Shown here one piece after another: positions 8,385-17,182 of a DNA stretch of 64,000 bases. The notes beneath the pieces were generated by a model, which worked only from the letters and a program-made list of their open reading frames with translations, had not been told where the DNA came from and ran no database searches. The position numbers were made by a program, and so were the translations under genes. Source of the stretch: Streptomyces celluloflavus (GTDB lineage: Bacteria > Actinomycetota > Actinomycetes > Streptomycetales > Streptomycetaceae); the NCBI GenBank assembly GCA_000720995.1, contig JOEL01000044.1, positions 1 through 64,000 on the forward strand, in the 5' to 3' direction. Each line of letters starts with the position of its first letter. Within the stretch, counting starts at the first letter, position 1.

Positions 8385-9908
8385 ATGACCTCCCCCACCG
8401 GCCGCCGCCTTCGGATCGGCATCGGCGGTATGTCCATCGAGTCCAGCCAGTTCTGCCCGCACCGCGCCACGTACGACGATTTCCGTGTCACCCGGAAGAG
8501 TGCGCTGCTGGACCGCTACACGTGGACGCGGCCGGACGACGGCCTCACCGAGCGGGTCGAGTGGGTGCCGCTGGTGCACGCCGTCTCGCTGCCCGGCGGC
8601 CCCGTCGAACGGGCCACGTATGACCGCATCAAGACGGAACTGACCGGTCTGATCCGCGAGTCGGGGCCGCTGGACGGCCTGGTGTACGACATCCACGGCG
8701 CGATGAGCGTGGTCGGCCTGGTCGACGCGGAGGCGGATCTGACCGAGGCGGTGCGGGCCGCGACCGGACCCGACACGCTGATATCGGCCGCCATGGATCT
8801 GCACGGCAATGTCTCGCGCCGCTTCGCCGAACCCCTCGACCTGCTCACCGCGCACCGCCTCGCCCCGCACGAGGACGCCTGGGAGACCCGGGAGCGGGCC
8901 GCCCGCAAGCTCGTCGAACGGCTGGTCTCCGGCCGGGGCCGCCCGCACCGCGCCTGGGTCCAGGTCCCCGTCCTGCTGCCCGGTGAGAAGACCAGCACCC
9001 GGCTGGAGCCGGCCGCTTCGCTGTACGGGCGGCTGGCCTCGGTCGAGGCGCTGGACGGTGTCGTCGACGCGGCCGTCTGGGTCGGCTACGCCTGGGCCGA
9101 CGAGGAGCGCTGCCGGGCCGCGGTGGTGGTCACCGCCGACGATCCGGAGCTCGCCGTCGACCGGGCCCGTTCACTGGCCCAGGAGTACTGGGACGTCCGC
9201 CGCGATTTCGTCTTCGTCGGCCCCACCGGCGACGCCGACGAGTGCATCGCCCGCGCCGTCGGCTCCACCGCCCGCCCGTTCCTGATCAGCGACTCCGGCG
9301 ACAACCCCACCGCGGGCGGCGCCGGTGACCTGGCGTACATGCTCGGTCGGCTGCTGGCCCACGAGGAGCTGGCGAGCGGCCGGGTCACCGCGCTGCACCC
9401 GGGCATCACCGACCCGCCGGCCGTCGCCGCCTGCTTCGCGGCGGGGGTGGGCGCCGAGGTCACGCTCCGCGTGGGCGGCCAGGTCAGCGCGGGCACCGGC
9501 CCGCACGCGGAGCCGTACGAGCTGACCGGTACGGTGACCGCGCTGGAGGGCGCGGCCGTCCCCGGTTCCGGTGCGCCGCGCGGCAATCCGGCCTACGACG
9601 ACGGGGGCCGGACCGCGGCCGTCACCCGCGGCGGGGTGACGGTGGTGCTCACCGAGCGGCGCAAGCCGTTCCACACCCGCGCCGACTTCGGCACCCTGGA
9701 CCCGCGCGAGTTCGACCTGGTGGTCGTCAAGATCGGCTATCTGGAGCCGGAGCTGCACGAGATGGCCGCGGACTGGCTGCTCGCGCTCACTCCGGGCGGT
9801 GTCGACCAGGACCTGCTGCGGCTGGGCCACCACAAGGTGGCGCGGCCCCTCTACCCGTTCGACGACGAGGGGTTCGAGGACCCGGACCTGACGCCGGTGC
9901 TGCTGTAG
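8385..9908 (+). CDS. M81 family metallopeptidase (MlrC-like)
   Basis: 507 residues, with GGAAAG upstream of ATG 8385. It contains the M81/DUF1485 landmarks: IGGMSIESSQFCPHRATYDDF near the start, LVYDIHGAM and AAMDLHGNVS with the zinc-ligand Asp/His residues, and DSGDNPTAGGAGD in the second half. The named member, MlrC of sphingomonads, finishes degradation of linearised microcystin, and other members act on small peptides or are uncharacterised. Placement next to a peptide importer and its regulator suggests intracellular cleavage of an imported peptide-like compound. That link is inference from context. No signal peptide. Confidence 0.9.
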   Translation: MTSPTGRRLRIGIGGMSIESSQFCPHRATYDDFRVTRKSALLDRYTWTRPDDGLTERVEWVPLVHAVSLPGGPVERATYDRIKTELTGLIRESGPLDGLVYDIHGAMSVVGLVDAEADLTEAVRAATGPDTLISAAMDLHGNVSRRFAEPLDLLTAHRLAPHEDAWETRERAARKLVERLVSGRGRPHRAWVQVPVLLPGEKTSTRLEPAASLYGRLASVEALDGVVDAAVWVGYAWADEERCRAAVVVTADDPELAVDRARSLAQEYWDVRRDFVFVGPTGDADECIARAVGSTARPFLISDSGDNPTAGGAGDLAYMLGRLLAHEELASGRVTALHPGITDPPAVAACFAAGVGAEVTLRVGGQVSAGTGPHAEPYELTGTVTALEGAAVPGSGAPRGNPAYDDGGRTAAVTRGGVTVVLTERRKPFHTRADFGTLDPREFDLVVVKIGYLEPELHEMAADWLLALTPGGVDQDLLRLGHHKVARPLYPFDDEGFEDPDLTPVLL

Positions 9909-9940
9909 GGGGGCCTGCGCCGGGTGCTCATCCGCCGGGC

Positions 9941-11215
9941 TCAGGGCTGCGGGTCGCGGGCGTCGTAACGGGCGAAGGCGCGGCGGCCGAGGCCGAGGGC
10001 GGTCACCACCAGGACGCAGCCGAGGCCGCCGCCGATCACGGTGGCGGCCGGCGAGGTCAGGTCGGCCGCCGTACCGGCGAGGAAGTCGCCGAGCCGCGGC
10101 CCGCCCGCGACCACGACGATGAAGACGCCCTGGAGGCGGCCGCGCATCGCATCCGGTGTCGCGGCCTGCAGCATGGTGCTGCGGAACACCATCGAGATGG
10201 TGTCGGCGCAGCCGGCGACGGCCAGGAAGCACAGTCCGAGCCAGAGGTTCCGGGCGAGGCCGAAGCTCGCGACGGCCGCGCCCCAGGCGGTCACCGCGAT
10301 CAGGATGGCCAGGCCGTGCCGGCGGATCCCGCCGAGCCAGCCGGAGAACAGCCCGCCCAGGACGGCGCCCACCGCGGGTGCGGCGACCAGCAGCCCGACG
10401 GTTTTGGCGTCACCGCCGAACCAGAGCACGGCGATCGCCGGGAACAGCGCCCTGGGCTGGGCGAGCACCATCGCCGCCAGATCGGTGAAGAACGTCATCC
10501 GCAGGTTGGGCCGGGTGGCGAGGAAGCGCAGTCCGTCCAGGACGGAGGCCCGGCGGCGGGCGCCCTCGCCCCGGTCGGGCCGCATCGAGGGCATCCGCCA
10601 CATCGCGTACAGCGAACCGCTGAAGGCCGCCACATCGATGAGGTACGCGGCCTGATAGCCCCACAGGCCGACGATGACGCCGCCCAGCATCGGCCCGCCC
10701 ATCAGACCCAGGCTGCTGGTCAGCGAGTTGAGGGCGTTGGCGGCCGGCAGCTGCTCGGTGGGCAGCAGCCGGGGGATCATCGAGGAGCGGGCCGGTGAGT
10801 TCATCGCGAAGCAGACGGCCTGGAGCGCGACGACGGTGTAGAGCAGCCAGACCCGGTGGTAGCCGGCCAGCGCCGCGGCGGCCAGTACGACGGACAGCAC
10901 GGTCGCGCCGGCGGCGCTCAGCAGGCCCAGGGTGCGGCGGTCGACGGTGTCGGCGACGGCGCCGCCGTAGAGCCCGAAGAGGACCAGCGGGCCCAGCGAG
11001 CACAGGCCCACCACGCCGACCGAGAAGGTGGATCCGGTGAGGGCGTAGACCTGGAGGGAGACCGCGAGGGCGGTCATCTGCTGGCCCATCCAGGAGACGG
11101 TGTTACCGCACCACAGGCGGCGGTAGTCCGGAGAAGTCCGGAGCGGGGTGAGATCAGCGAATATCCGGGCGCGTGGGGGTATTTGGCCGCTTGTGGGATT
11201 CGTTGCAGGAGGCAC
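9941..11215 (-). CDS. MFS transporter (EntS/MFS_3-like exporter)
   Basis: About 424 residues. The start RIFADLTPLRTSPDYRRLWCGNTVSWMGQQM is typical of the MFS_3 drug/siderophore exporter group, followed by about 12 hydrophobic helices. GGAVADTVDRR is the inter-helix 2-3 MFS loop and GRLQGVF a later family motif. GTG 11215 is the nearest plausible start; there is no clear Shine-Dalgarno, so the N-terminus could shift slightly. It sits 68 bases beyond the amidohydrolase gene on the same strand and may be co-transcribed with it. Substrate unknown. Confidence 0.85.
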   Translation of the reverse strand: MPPATNPTSGQIPPRARIFADLTPLRTSPDYRRLWCGNTVSWMGQQMTALAVSLQVYALTGSTFSVGVVGLCSLGPLVLFGLYGGAVADTVDRRTLGLLSAAGATVLSVVLAAAALAGYHRVWLLYTVVALQAVCFAMNSPARSSMIPRLLPTEQLPAANALNSLTSSLGLMGGPMLGGVIVGLWGYQAAYLIDVAAFSGSLYAMWRMPSMRPDRGEGARRRASVLDGLRFLATRPNLRMTFFTDLAAMVLAQPRALFPAIAVLWFGGDAKTVGLLVAAPAVGAVLGGLFSGWLGGIRRHGLAILIAVTAWGAAVASFGLARNLWLGLCFLAVAGCADTISMVFRSTMLQAATPDAMRGRLQGVFIVVVAGGPRLGDFLAGTAADLTSPAATVIGGGLGCVLVVTALGLGRRAFARYDARDPQP

Positions 11216-11283
11216 CCGGAAGTAAAACACGGCGGGTGCGGACGGTGGCGGCGGAAGCCGGGCACCCGGGCCCGGCGGACCGC

Positions 11284-12426
11284 TCAGCCGCCGCCCAGTC
11301 CGTACACCCGCCGCGCGTTGTCCGCCGCGATCAGCGCGCCGACCCGCCCGGCGTCCGCCGCCGACCAGGCCCCGGTGGCGGTCCAGTCGCCGAGCACCGC
11401 CGCCAGTGCTGTCCGGAAGAGGGCGGCGCCGACGACGTACAGCTCCGGGAGGCCGTAGGCGTCGGTGGAGAAGAGGAGCTTGCCGAAGGGGGTGAGCTCC
11501 AGGAATTCGGCGAGCAGCGCGGCGGCGCGCGGGCCCGTGTGGGTCAGCGTCAGCCCGATGTCGGCGTAGACGTGCGGGAAGACGCTCGCCAGGTAGCCGG
11601 CCTGGCGGTGGTACGGATAGCAGTGCAGCAGCACCAGGTCCGTGCCGGTGTCGGCGGTGGCCCGTACGAGGTCGGTCAGGAGCGCCGGGTCGGCGTGGTC
11701 CAGCCGCAGGTCGGGGTCGCCGAAGCCGGTGTGCAGCTGGAGCGGCCGGCCGGTGGCGACGGCCAGCCAGACGAGATGGCGCAGCAGGACGGGGTCGGTC
11801 AGGCGGGGCGCCCCGGCGGCGAGCCAGGCGCGGACGGCGGTGTGGACGGCGTCCGGGGCGGGCGGCCGGGGGTCGAGCGCGAGGCCGTGCCGGTAGGCGG
11901 CGACCGTCTTGAAGGCGACGGCGGTGCGCGCCGCGTCCCGTACCGCGTGGTCGAGGGCGTCGGTGAACGCCTCGGCGTCGCGCGCGCCGACCGCGACGCG
12001 CTCGGCGAGCGCCTCCAGCCGGACGACCTCGTGGCCGGTGCCGCCGCCGGCTCCGGCGGTCTCGGCGGGGCCGGTGAGATCGCCGGGCAGTCCGGTGTCC
12101 ACGAGGTAGGTGCCGATGCCGGTGGCGGCGAGCAGCCGGCGGCGGGTCTCGGCCGGGCCCAGCTCGCGGCGGCGGGCCAGATAGCGGTCGGGCGGGCAGT
12201 GCGCGGGCAGGCCGAGCAGCGGCGGGCACCAGCGGCGCACGGCGAAGCCGGTCTGGGTGTCGAAGAAGGTGGTGCCGGCGGCGGGCGGGCCGTCCGCCTC
12301 GGTGAGGTGGGCGGTGAAGGCGGCGTCGTCGAGTTCACCGCGGAGCACGCCGTGGCAGTGGTGGTCCACCAGCGGCGGGAGGCCGTCGTCGGGTGCGGGT
12401 CCGGGTCCCGGTGCGTCCCCGGTCAT
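11284..12426 (-). CDS. Amidohydrolase family protein (amidohydrolase-2, FluG-N-like)
   Basis: 380 residues. The metal-binding pattern of the amidohydrolase-2 superfamily is visible: H23-C-H25 in VDHHCHG, then LQLHTGFGD, LLHCYPYH and FSTDAYGLPE, whose Asp is the usual catalytic residue near the C-terminus. The ATG at 12426 overlaps the TGA of the upstream glutamine synthetase-like gene by one base, so the two are translationally coupled. In fungal FluG and some bacterial proteins the same two domains are fused in the same partnership. Likely hydrolyses or decarboxylates a small nitrogenous substrate made or used by the ligase. Exact substrate unknown. Confidence 0.88.
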   Translation of the reverse strand: MTGDAPGPGPAPDDGLPPLVDHHCHGVLRGELDDAAFTAHLTEADGPPAAGTTFFDTQTGFAVRRWCPPLLGLPAHCPPDRYLARRRELGPAETRRRLLAATGIGTYLVDTGLPGDLTGPAETAGAGGGTGHEVVRLEALAERVAVGARDAEAFTDALDHAVRDAARTAVAFKTVAAYRHGLALDPRPPAPDAVHTAVRAWLAAGAPRLTDPVLLRHLVWLAVATGRPLQLHTGFGDPDLRLDHADPALLTDLVRATADTGTDLVLLHCYPYHRQAGYLASVFPHVYADIGLTLTHTGPRAAALLAEFLELTPFGKLLFSTDAYGLPELYVVGAALFRTALAAVLGDWTATGAWSAADAGRVGALIAADNARRVYGLGGG

Positions 12427-13826
12427 CAATAGCGCCAGCGGGTGGCGGCGGTGATCTCCGCGGCGTCGCTCGCCGCGAACCGGGCGGCCTCGGCGCGGCG
12501 GACGGCGAGCACCCCGCCGTACAGCACCTCGCCGAGCGCCTCGGCCAGCGGGGCCGACTTCGCCAGCTGGTCGGTGGCCTCGGTGAGGGTGACGGGCAGC
12601 CGGACGATGCCGCGGCGGGCCCGTTCGCGGACGCCCAGCGTGCCCGGGTCGCCGGCCGTCGGCGCCGGCAGCTGCATCCCGGACTCGATGCCGTGCAGTC
12701 CGGCGGCGATGACGGTGCCGACCGCGAGGTAGGCGTTGGCGGCGGCGTCGAAGGTCTTGATCTCGGCGTGGCCGCCGTCCGGGTCGTCGGGGGCGCCGGT
12801 GATCAGCCGCAGTGCGGCCTCCCGGTTCTCCACGCCCCAGCACTGGTAGACACCGGCCCAGTGGGAGGGCTGGAGCCGCAGGTAACTGGCGGGCGAGGGG
12901 CAGCCGATGGCGAGGAGGGCGGGCAGTGCGGCGAGGACGCCGCCGAGGAAGGCGACCGCGTCGGGCGCCAGGCCCCAGGGGCTGTCCGGGGTGCGGTGCA
13001 GGCTGGCGCCGTCGCGGTACAGGCTGAGGTGGAGGTGGCAGCCGTTGCCCACCTGGCCCGCGACGACCGAGGGGGCGAAGGAGGCGCGCAGCGCGTGCCG
13101 GGCGGAGACGGCGCGGACGGTCTCGCGGACCAGCAGCAGATCGTCGGCGGCGCGCACCGGGTCGGCCGCGGCGCAGGTCACCTCGAACTGGCCCGGCGCG
13201 TATTCGGGGTGCAGCTGGAGGACCTCGACGCCCTGGACGGTCAGCGCTTCGGTGACATCGCGGAGGTAGTCGGAGAGTTCGACGACGCGGGTCATGCCGT
13301 AGGCGGGTCCCGCACAGGGGTAGTCGAGCGGCTCGTCCCCCTCGGCGGCGGCCGGGGCACGGCCGGCCGGGGCGCGGCTGACCACCCACTCCGTCTCGAA
13401 GCCCATCCGCAGGCCGAGGCCGGCGGCCGCGGCCCGGTCGGCCATCCGGCGGGCGAACTGCCGCTGGCAGGCGGGGTGCGGACGGCCCAGCTGGTCGTAG
13501 CGGTCCACCGGGGCCCAGGCCCAGCCGGGCTGGGCGGCGAGGGTGGTGAGCCGGTCCAGGTCGGGGAAGAGCCGCAGATCGCCGTCGGGGCCGCCGAGAT
13601 GCTCGGATTCGGTGATCGCGTCGTCGGAGGTGAAGACGTCGAAGACGGGTGACATGCCGACGCCGAGCTCCGCCGCATGCGCCAGGCGGTGCGCCGGAAT
13701 GGTCTTGACGCGTGCGATACCCGCGTTGTCGACCCAGGTCAGAGCCACGTTGCGGACGCCCTCGGCGTCCAGTCGCGCCGCCATCTGGCGGGCCTGTGCG
13801 CGCGCTTGTGCAGGCCGCGTTCCCAT
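12426..13826 (-). CDS. Glutamine synthetase-like gamma-glutamyl ligase
   Basis: 466 residues with beta-grasp and catalytic glutamine synthetase domains: metal-site region MGFETEWVV, VGNGCHLHLSL (ATP/glutamate-site His), SHWAGVYQCWGVENREAALR (Arg cluster) and HAEIKTFDAAANAYLA. It is not the housekeeping GlnA: the sequence is divergent and the context differs. Streptomycete GlnA-like paralogues are known that glutamylate polyamines or ethanolamine instead of ammonia, and this is probably such a ligase. Translationally coupled to the downstream amidohydrolase. Confidence 0.88.
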   Translation of the reverse strand: MGTRPAQARAQARQMAARLDAEGVRNVALTWVDNAGIARVKTIPAHRLAHAAELGVGMSPVFDVFTSDDAITESEHLGGPDGDLRLFPDLDRLTTLAAQPGWAWAPVDRYDQLGRPHPACQRQFARRMADRAAAAGLGLRMGFETEWVVSRAPAGRAPAAAEGDEPLDYPCAGPAYGMTRVVELSDYLRDVTEALTVQGVEVLQLHPEYAPGQFEVTCAAADPVRAADDLLLVRETVRAVSARHALRASFAPSVVAGQVGNGCHLHLSLYRDGASLHRTPDSPWGLAPDAVAFLGGVLAALPALLAIGCPSPASYLRLQPSHWAGVYQCWGVENREAALRLITGAPDDPDGGHAEIKTFDAAANAYLAVGTVIAAGLHGIESGMQLPAPTAGDPGTLGVRERARRGIVRLPVTLTEATDQLAKSAPLAEALGEVLYGGVLAVRRAEAARFAASDAAEITAATRWRY

Positions 13827-13904
13827 AGAGCTGTCCTCACTCCGCCGTGCCGATTCCCCGGCATCCGGTCCCGCTGCGGCCGGCGCGGCCCACGGTCTCG
13901 CCGG

Positions 13905-15986
13905 TCAGGGGCAGTTGAACTCGCACCATACGCACTTTCCGTCGCCGCGCGGTTCCACACCCCAGACATCGGCCAGCCGTTCCACCATCGGCAGACCGCG
14001 GCCGGCGGCACCGGCCGTTTCCGCCGTGCGGCGCCGCGGCAAGGCGCTGGAGCGGTCCGTCACTTCGAGCCGCAGCCGCCGCCCGGCGCCGTGCGGCAGG
14101 CGGATGTCGACGGTGACCGCGCCGTCGGTGTGCAGCAGCGCGTTGGTGATCAGTTCATCGGCCACCAGCTCGATCTCCTCGGCGCGTTCCCGGGCGCCCC
14201 AGGCGCGTACGGCCGCCCGGATCAGGCGCTTGGCGGCGGACCGGGCGTCCGGGTCGCCGGGGGTGATCCGCTGCCGGAGGTGGCCCGCGTCCTCGTGCCG
14301 CGGAGCGCCCAGCAGGCGCAGCAGCAGCAGCGCCATATCGTCCTCGGTCGGCCGCTCGGCCGCCGACTCGCAGAGCCGGTCGGCGAGTTGGTGGACGTCC
14401 CGGGGGCCGTCGGCGACCCGGCCGGCCAGTTCCCGCATGGCGTCGTCGAGGTCGGTGCCGGGCCGTTCGACCAGGCCGTCGGTGCACAGCAGCAGGGTGT
14501 CGCCGGGGGCGAGGTGAACGGTGGTGACGGGGTGGTCGAGCCGGGTGAAGGCGGCGGACAGGCCGAGCGGCAGCCCGCCGGCCACGGGCAGCCGGCGGCA
14601 GGCTCCCCCGGCGTACCGCAGCAGCGGGTCGAGGTGTCCGGCCCGGACGAGGCGGGCGGTACCGGTGCCCAGGTCCACCTCGGCGTAGGTGCAGGTGGCG
14701 AAGCGGTCGGGGTCGAGTTCGTGCAGGAAGGCGGAGGCGCGGGCCATGACGGTGGCGGGGGTGTGGCCCTCGGCCGCGTAGGCGCGCAGCACGATCCGCA
14801 GTTGTCCCATCAGGGCCGCGGCCTGGGTGTCGTGGCCCTGGACGTCGCCGATGACGGCGGCGACCCGGCCGTCGGGCAGCGGGGTGACGTCGTACCAGTC
14901 GCCGCCGATCTCCCGGCCGATCCGGGCGGAGCGGTAGCGGACCGCGATCTCGGCGCCGGGGACGCCGGGGATCCGGCGCGGCAGCATGGCCTGCTGCAAC
15001 CCCTCGGCGAGGTCGTGTTCCTGGTCGTAGAGCATGGCGCGGGCCAGGCTCTGCGCGATACCGCTGCCGAGCGCGACCAGCAGATTGCGCTCCTGGTCGC
15101 GGAAGTCGCCCTCACGCGCGAAGAACAGGCCGACCACACCGATCGGGCGGGCCTGGGCGATCAGCGGCAGATAGGCGGCGGAGCCGATGTTCAGCGGTTC
15201 GACGGCCGGCCACAACCGGGGGTAGTGGGCGGCGAATTCGGTACGGCTGCCGATGAAGCGCGGGGTGTGGGTGCGGACGACCTCGCTCATCGGGTATTCG
15301 TCGCCGATCCTGGTGACGCCGAGGTCGGGCCGGAAGCTGCCCGCCTTGCCCTCGGAGACCAGCCGGATGCGGCCGGATTCGACGAGGCCGAGGATGATGT
15401 TCTCGGCGCCCAGCCGGTTCAGCCCCTGGTCGCCCGCCAGGACGGCGATGACGTCGCGCACCGTGCTGGCATGCGCGAGCGCGGCGGTGGTGCGCTCGAC
15501 GACACCGGTGTGCCGGCGGCGCTCCTCGTCCACCGCGATCCGCTCGACCGCCTGTGCGTATTCGGCGTCGGCGTCGCGGATCACGCCGATGACGCGGCGG
15601 GGCCGACCGGTGCCGTCGCGGCGGATGCTGCCCTGGCAGTGGGTCCAGCGCGTTGCGCCGTCGCGGCGGCGGACGCGGAAGTAGGCGCCGTAGGAGTCGC
15701 TGCCGTCCTTGAGGGCGCGGGTGACCACGGTCGCCAGGCGGGCCGCCTCATGGGGCGGCAGGCGGCCGCCGAGCGTGGCCGGGCGATCGTCGTACTCCGC
15801 CGGCGCCATGTCGAAGAGCTCCAGGGCGGGCGGGTCGAGATGCATCAGCCCGCTGTCGAGGTCCCAGTCGAAACCGCCCATGCCGTTGAGGGCCAGGGTC
15901 AGGTCCGGGTGGGCGGGCCAGTCGTCCGGCACCGACACGGTGGGCCGCTTCGCTCCCCGGTCAGCCATATCGTCACTTTGCCACAT
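13905..15986 (-). CDS. PAS-GAF-SpoIIE phosphatase with C-terminal anti-sigma-type ATPase
   Basis: 693 residues. Order: PAS/PAC (about 25-145, NGMGGFDWDLDSG and a C-terminal RWTHCQGSIRR), GAF (about 165-330), PP2C/SpoIIE phosphatase (about 340-560) with metal-site GGDWYDV and VIGDVQGHDTQAA, and an RsbW-like HATPase_c domain (about 570-693) with LVADELITNALLHTDG and GRGLPMVERLADVWG. Such proteins tune alternative sigma factors by dephosphorylating anti-anti-sigma proteins, and some also bind sigma. No membrane segment. Start chosen at ATG 15986 because a CATAAT -10 box lies eight bases upstream; ATG 15968 is the alternative. Confidence 0.9.
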   Translation of the reverse strand: MWQSDDMADRGAKRPTVSVPDDWPAHPDLTLALNGMGGFDWDLDSGLMHLDPPALELFDMAPAEYDDRPATLGGRLPPHEAARLATVVTRALKDGSDSYGAYFRVRRRDGATRWTHCQGSIRRDGTGRPRRVIGVIRDADAEYAQAVERIAVDEERRRHTGVVERTTAALAHASTVRDVIAVLAGDQGLNRLGAENIILGLVESGRIRLVSEGKAGSFRPDLGVTRIGDEYPMSEVVRTHTPRFIGSRTEFAAHYPRLWPAVEPLNIGSAAYLPLIAQARPIGVVGLFFAREGDFRDQERNLLVALGSGIAQSLARAMLYDQEHDLAEGLQQAMLPRRIPGVPGAEIAVRYRSARIGREIGGDWYDVTPLPDGRVAAVIGDVQGHDTQAAALMGQLRIVLRAYAAEGHTPATVMARASAFLHELDPDRFATCTYAEVDLGTGTARLVRAGHLDPLLRYAGGACRRLPVAGGLPLGLSAAFTRLDHPVTTVHLAPGDTLLLCTDGLVERPGTDLDDAMRELAGRVADGPRDVHQLADRLCESAAERPTEDDMALLLLRLLGAPRHEDAGHLRQRITPGDPDARSAAKRLIRAAVRAWGARERAEEIELVADELITNALLHTDGAVTVDIRLPHGAGRRLRLEVTDRSSALPRRRTAETAGAAGRGLPMVERLADVWGVEPRGDGKCVWCEFNCP

Positions 15987-15994
15987 TCACCCGG

Positions 15995-16000
15995 ATTATG
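15995..16000 (-). promoter_or_regulatory. -10 box before the SpoIIE gene
   Basis: CATAAT on the minus strand (16000-15995), eight bases before ATG 15986. No good Shine-Dalgarno or -35 box is visible. It would give a leaderless or near-leaderless transcript. Confidence 0.35.
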
Positions 16001-16122
16001 GCGGTTCGGGCGGCCCGCCGCCCTCATCCGCCACACCCCTGACTCCCTCATCAGTTCATGCGCAACACCACACCACTCACCACACCGGAACTGGCCTTTT
16101 ACCCTTCCCCTCGTCCCAGACG

Positions 16123-16151
16123 TTGCGATGATCTCAACACGCTGTTACGGT
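16123..16151 (+). promoter_or_regulatory. Promoter of the XRE-TetR regulator
   Basis: TTGCGA (16123-16128) and TACGGT (16146-16151) are separated by 17 bases. The ATG at 16160 is eight bases after the -10 box and has no Shine-Dalgarno, so the mRNA is probably leaderless. Confidence 0.45.
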
Positions 16152-16159
16152 CCCGGACC

Positions 16160-17017
16160 ATGAAGGAAGACCCCGGAGCCCGGGTCACCGATGACGGTGG
16201 AGATGTCACGGACCGTGTCCGGCAGGTGATCGCGCGGCTCGGTTGCAGCCACCGCGAGTTCGCCCGCCGGATCGTGATGGACCCCTCGAAACTCTCCAGG
16301 TCACTCGGCGGCACCCGGCGGTTCACGCTGGCCGAGATCGTCCGGATCGCCGATATCGGCGGGGTGGACGTGGGCCGGCTGCTCGGTTCCCCCGAGCGGC
16401 CCGCGCCCGCCCCCGAGCGCGAACCGGTACCGGTACCGGACGGCGGCCGGCCGCTCCAGATCGTCCGGGAGACGGTCCGCCTGATCGCCGAGCACGGCTT
16501 CCACGAGGTCCGGGTCGCCGATATCGCCGCGGCCTGCGGGACGAGCACCGCCGCGGTGCACTACCACTTCCCCGGCCGCGACGAGCTGCTGGAGGCGGCC
16601 GTGCGCTGGTGCATGGACGAGGACACCGCACGCCGCGCCGCGGGACCGGCCGAGGCCGCCGACGCCCGCGCCGAACTGCTGCATCTGATCGCCTTGCAGA
16701 CCCCGCGCACCGCGCAGCAGCGCCGTCAGTGGCTGGTCTGGCTGGACCTGTGGGCGCAGGCCGCCCGTTCGACCGCCGTCGGGCGGCTGCACGAGCACTA
16801 CTACCGCCAGTGGCGCAGCACCGTCGCCGATGTGCTGCGCCGCGGCGTCCAACAGGGCGTCTTCCGGGCCGTGGACGCCGAGTTCACCGCGCTGCGGCTG
16901 ACCGCCCTCATCGACGGCCTGGCCACCCAGGTACTGGCCACCGCGCCGGACAGCACCACCCCCGACTCCATGCACGCCGCCCTCCTCGCCTTCGTGGAGA
17001 GCGAACTCAGCGCCTGA
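16160..17017 (+). CDS. XRE-TetR fusion transcriptional regulator
   Basis: 285 residues with two DNA-binding modules. Residues about 15-75 form a Cro/C1-type helix-turn-helix (CSHREFARRIVMDPSKLSRS). After a Pro/Glu-rich linker (80-95), residues about 100-145 form a TetR helix-turn-helix (RVADIAAACGTSTAAVHYHF), followed by an all-helical ligand-binding region. It is transcribed toward the carnitine-type operon 165 bases downstream and is the obvious candidate regulator of it. A single protein with both modules is unusual. Known carnitine regulators in Pseudomonas are of other families, so this assignment rests on position only. Confidence 0.85.
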   Translation: MKEDPGARVTDDGGDVTDRVRQVIARLGCSHREFARRIVMDPSKLSRSLGGTRRFTLAEIVRIADIGGVDVGRLLGSPERPAPAPEREPVPVPDGGRPLQIVRETVRLIAEHGFHEVRVADIAAACGTSTAAVHYHFPGRDELLEAAVRWCMDEDTARRAAGPAEAADARAELLHLIALQTPRTAQQRRQWLVWLDLWAQAARSTAVGRLHEHYYRQWRSTVADVLRRGVQQGVFRAVDAEFTALRLTALIDGLATQVLATAPDSTTPDSMHAALLAFVESELSA

Positions 17018-17182
17018 GCCCCCGGCCGCCCGGCGGCCGCACCACCACACCAGGACCGGACGGGGTCCGCATCCGCCCCGTCCGCCGTTCCCCACGCGAC
17101 CGGCCGCACCCCACCGGCCGGCCACCACCACGCACCCAGACCTGACGCCAGCTCAACTCGTCACCCTTCGAAGGGAATCACC

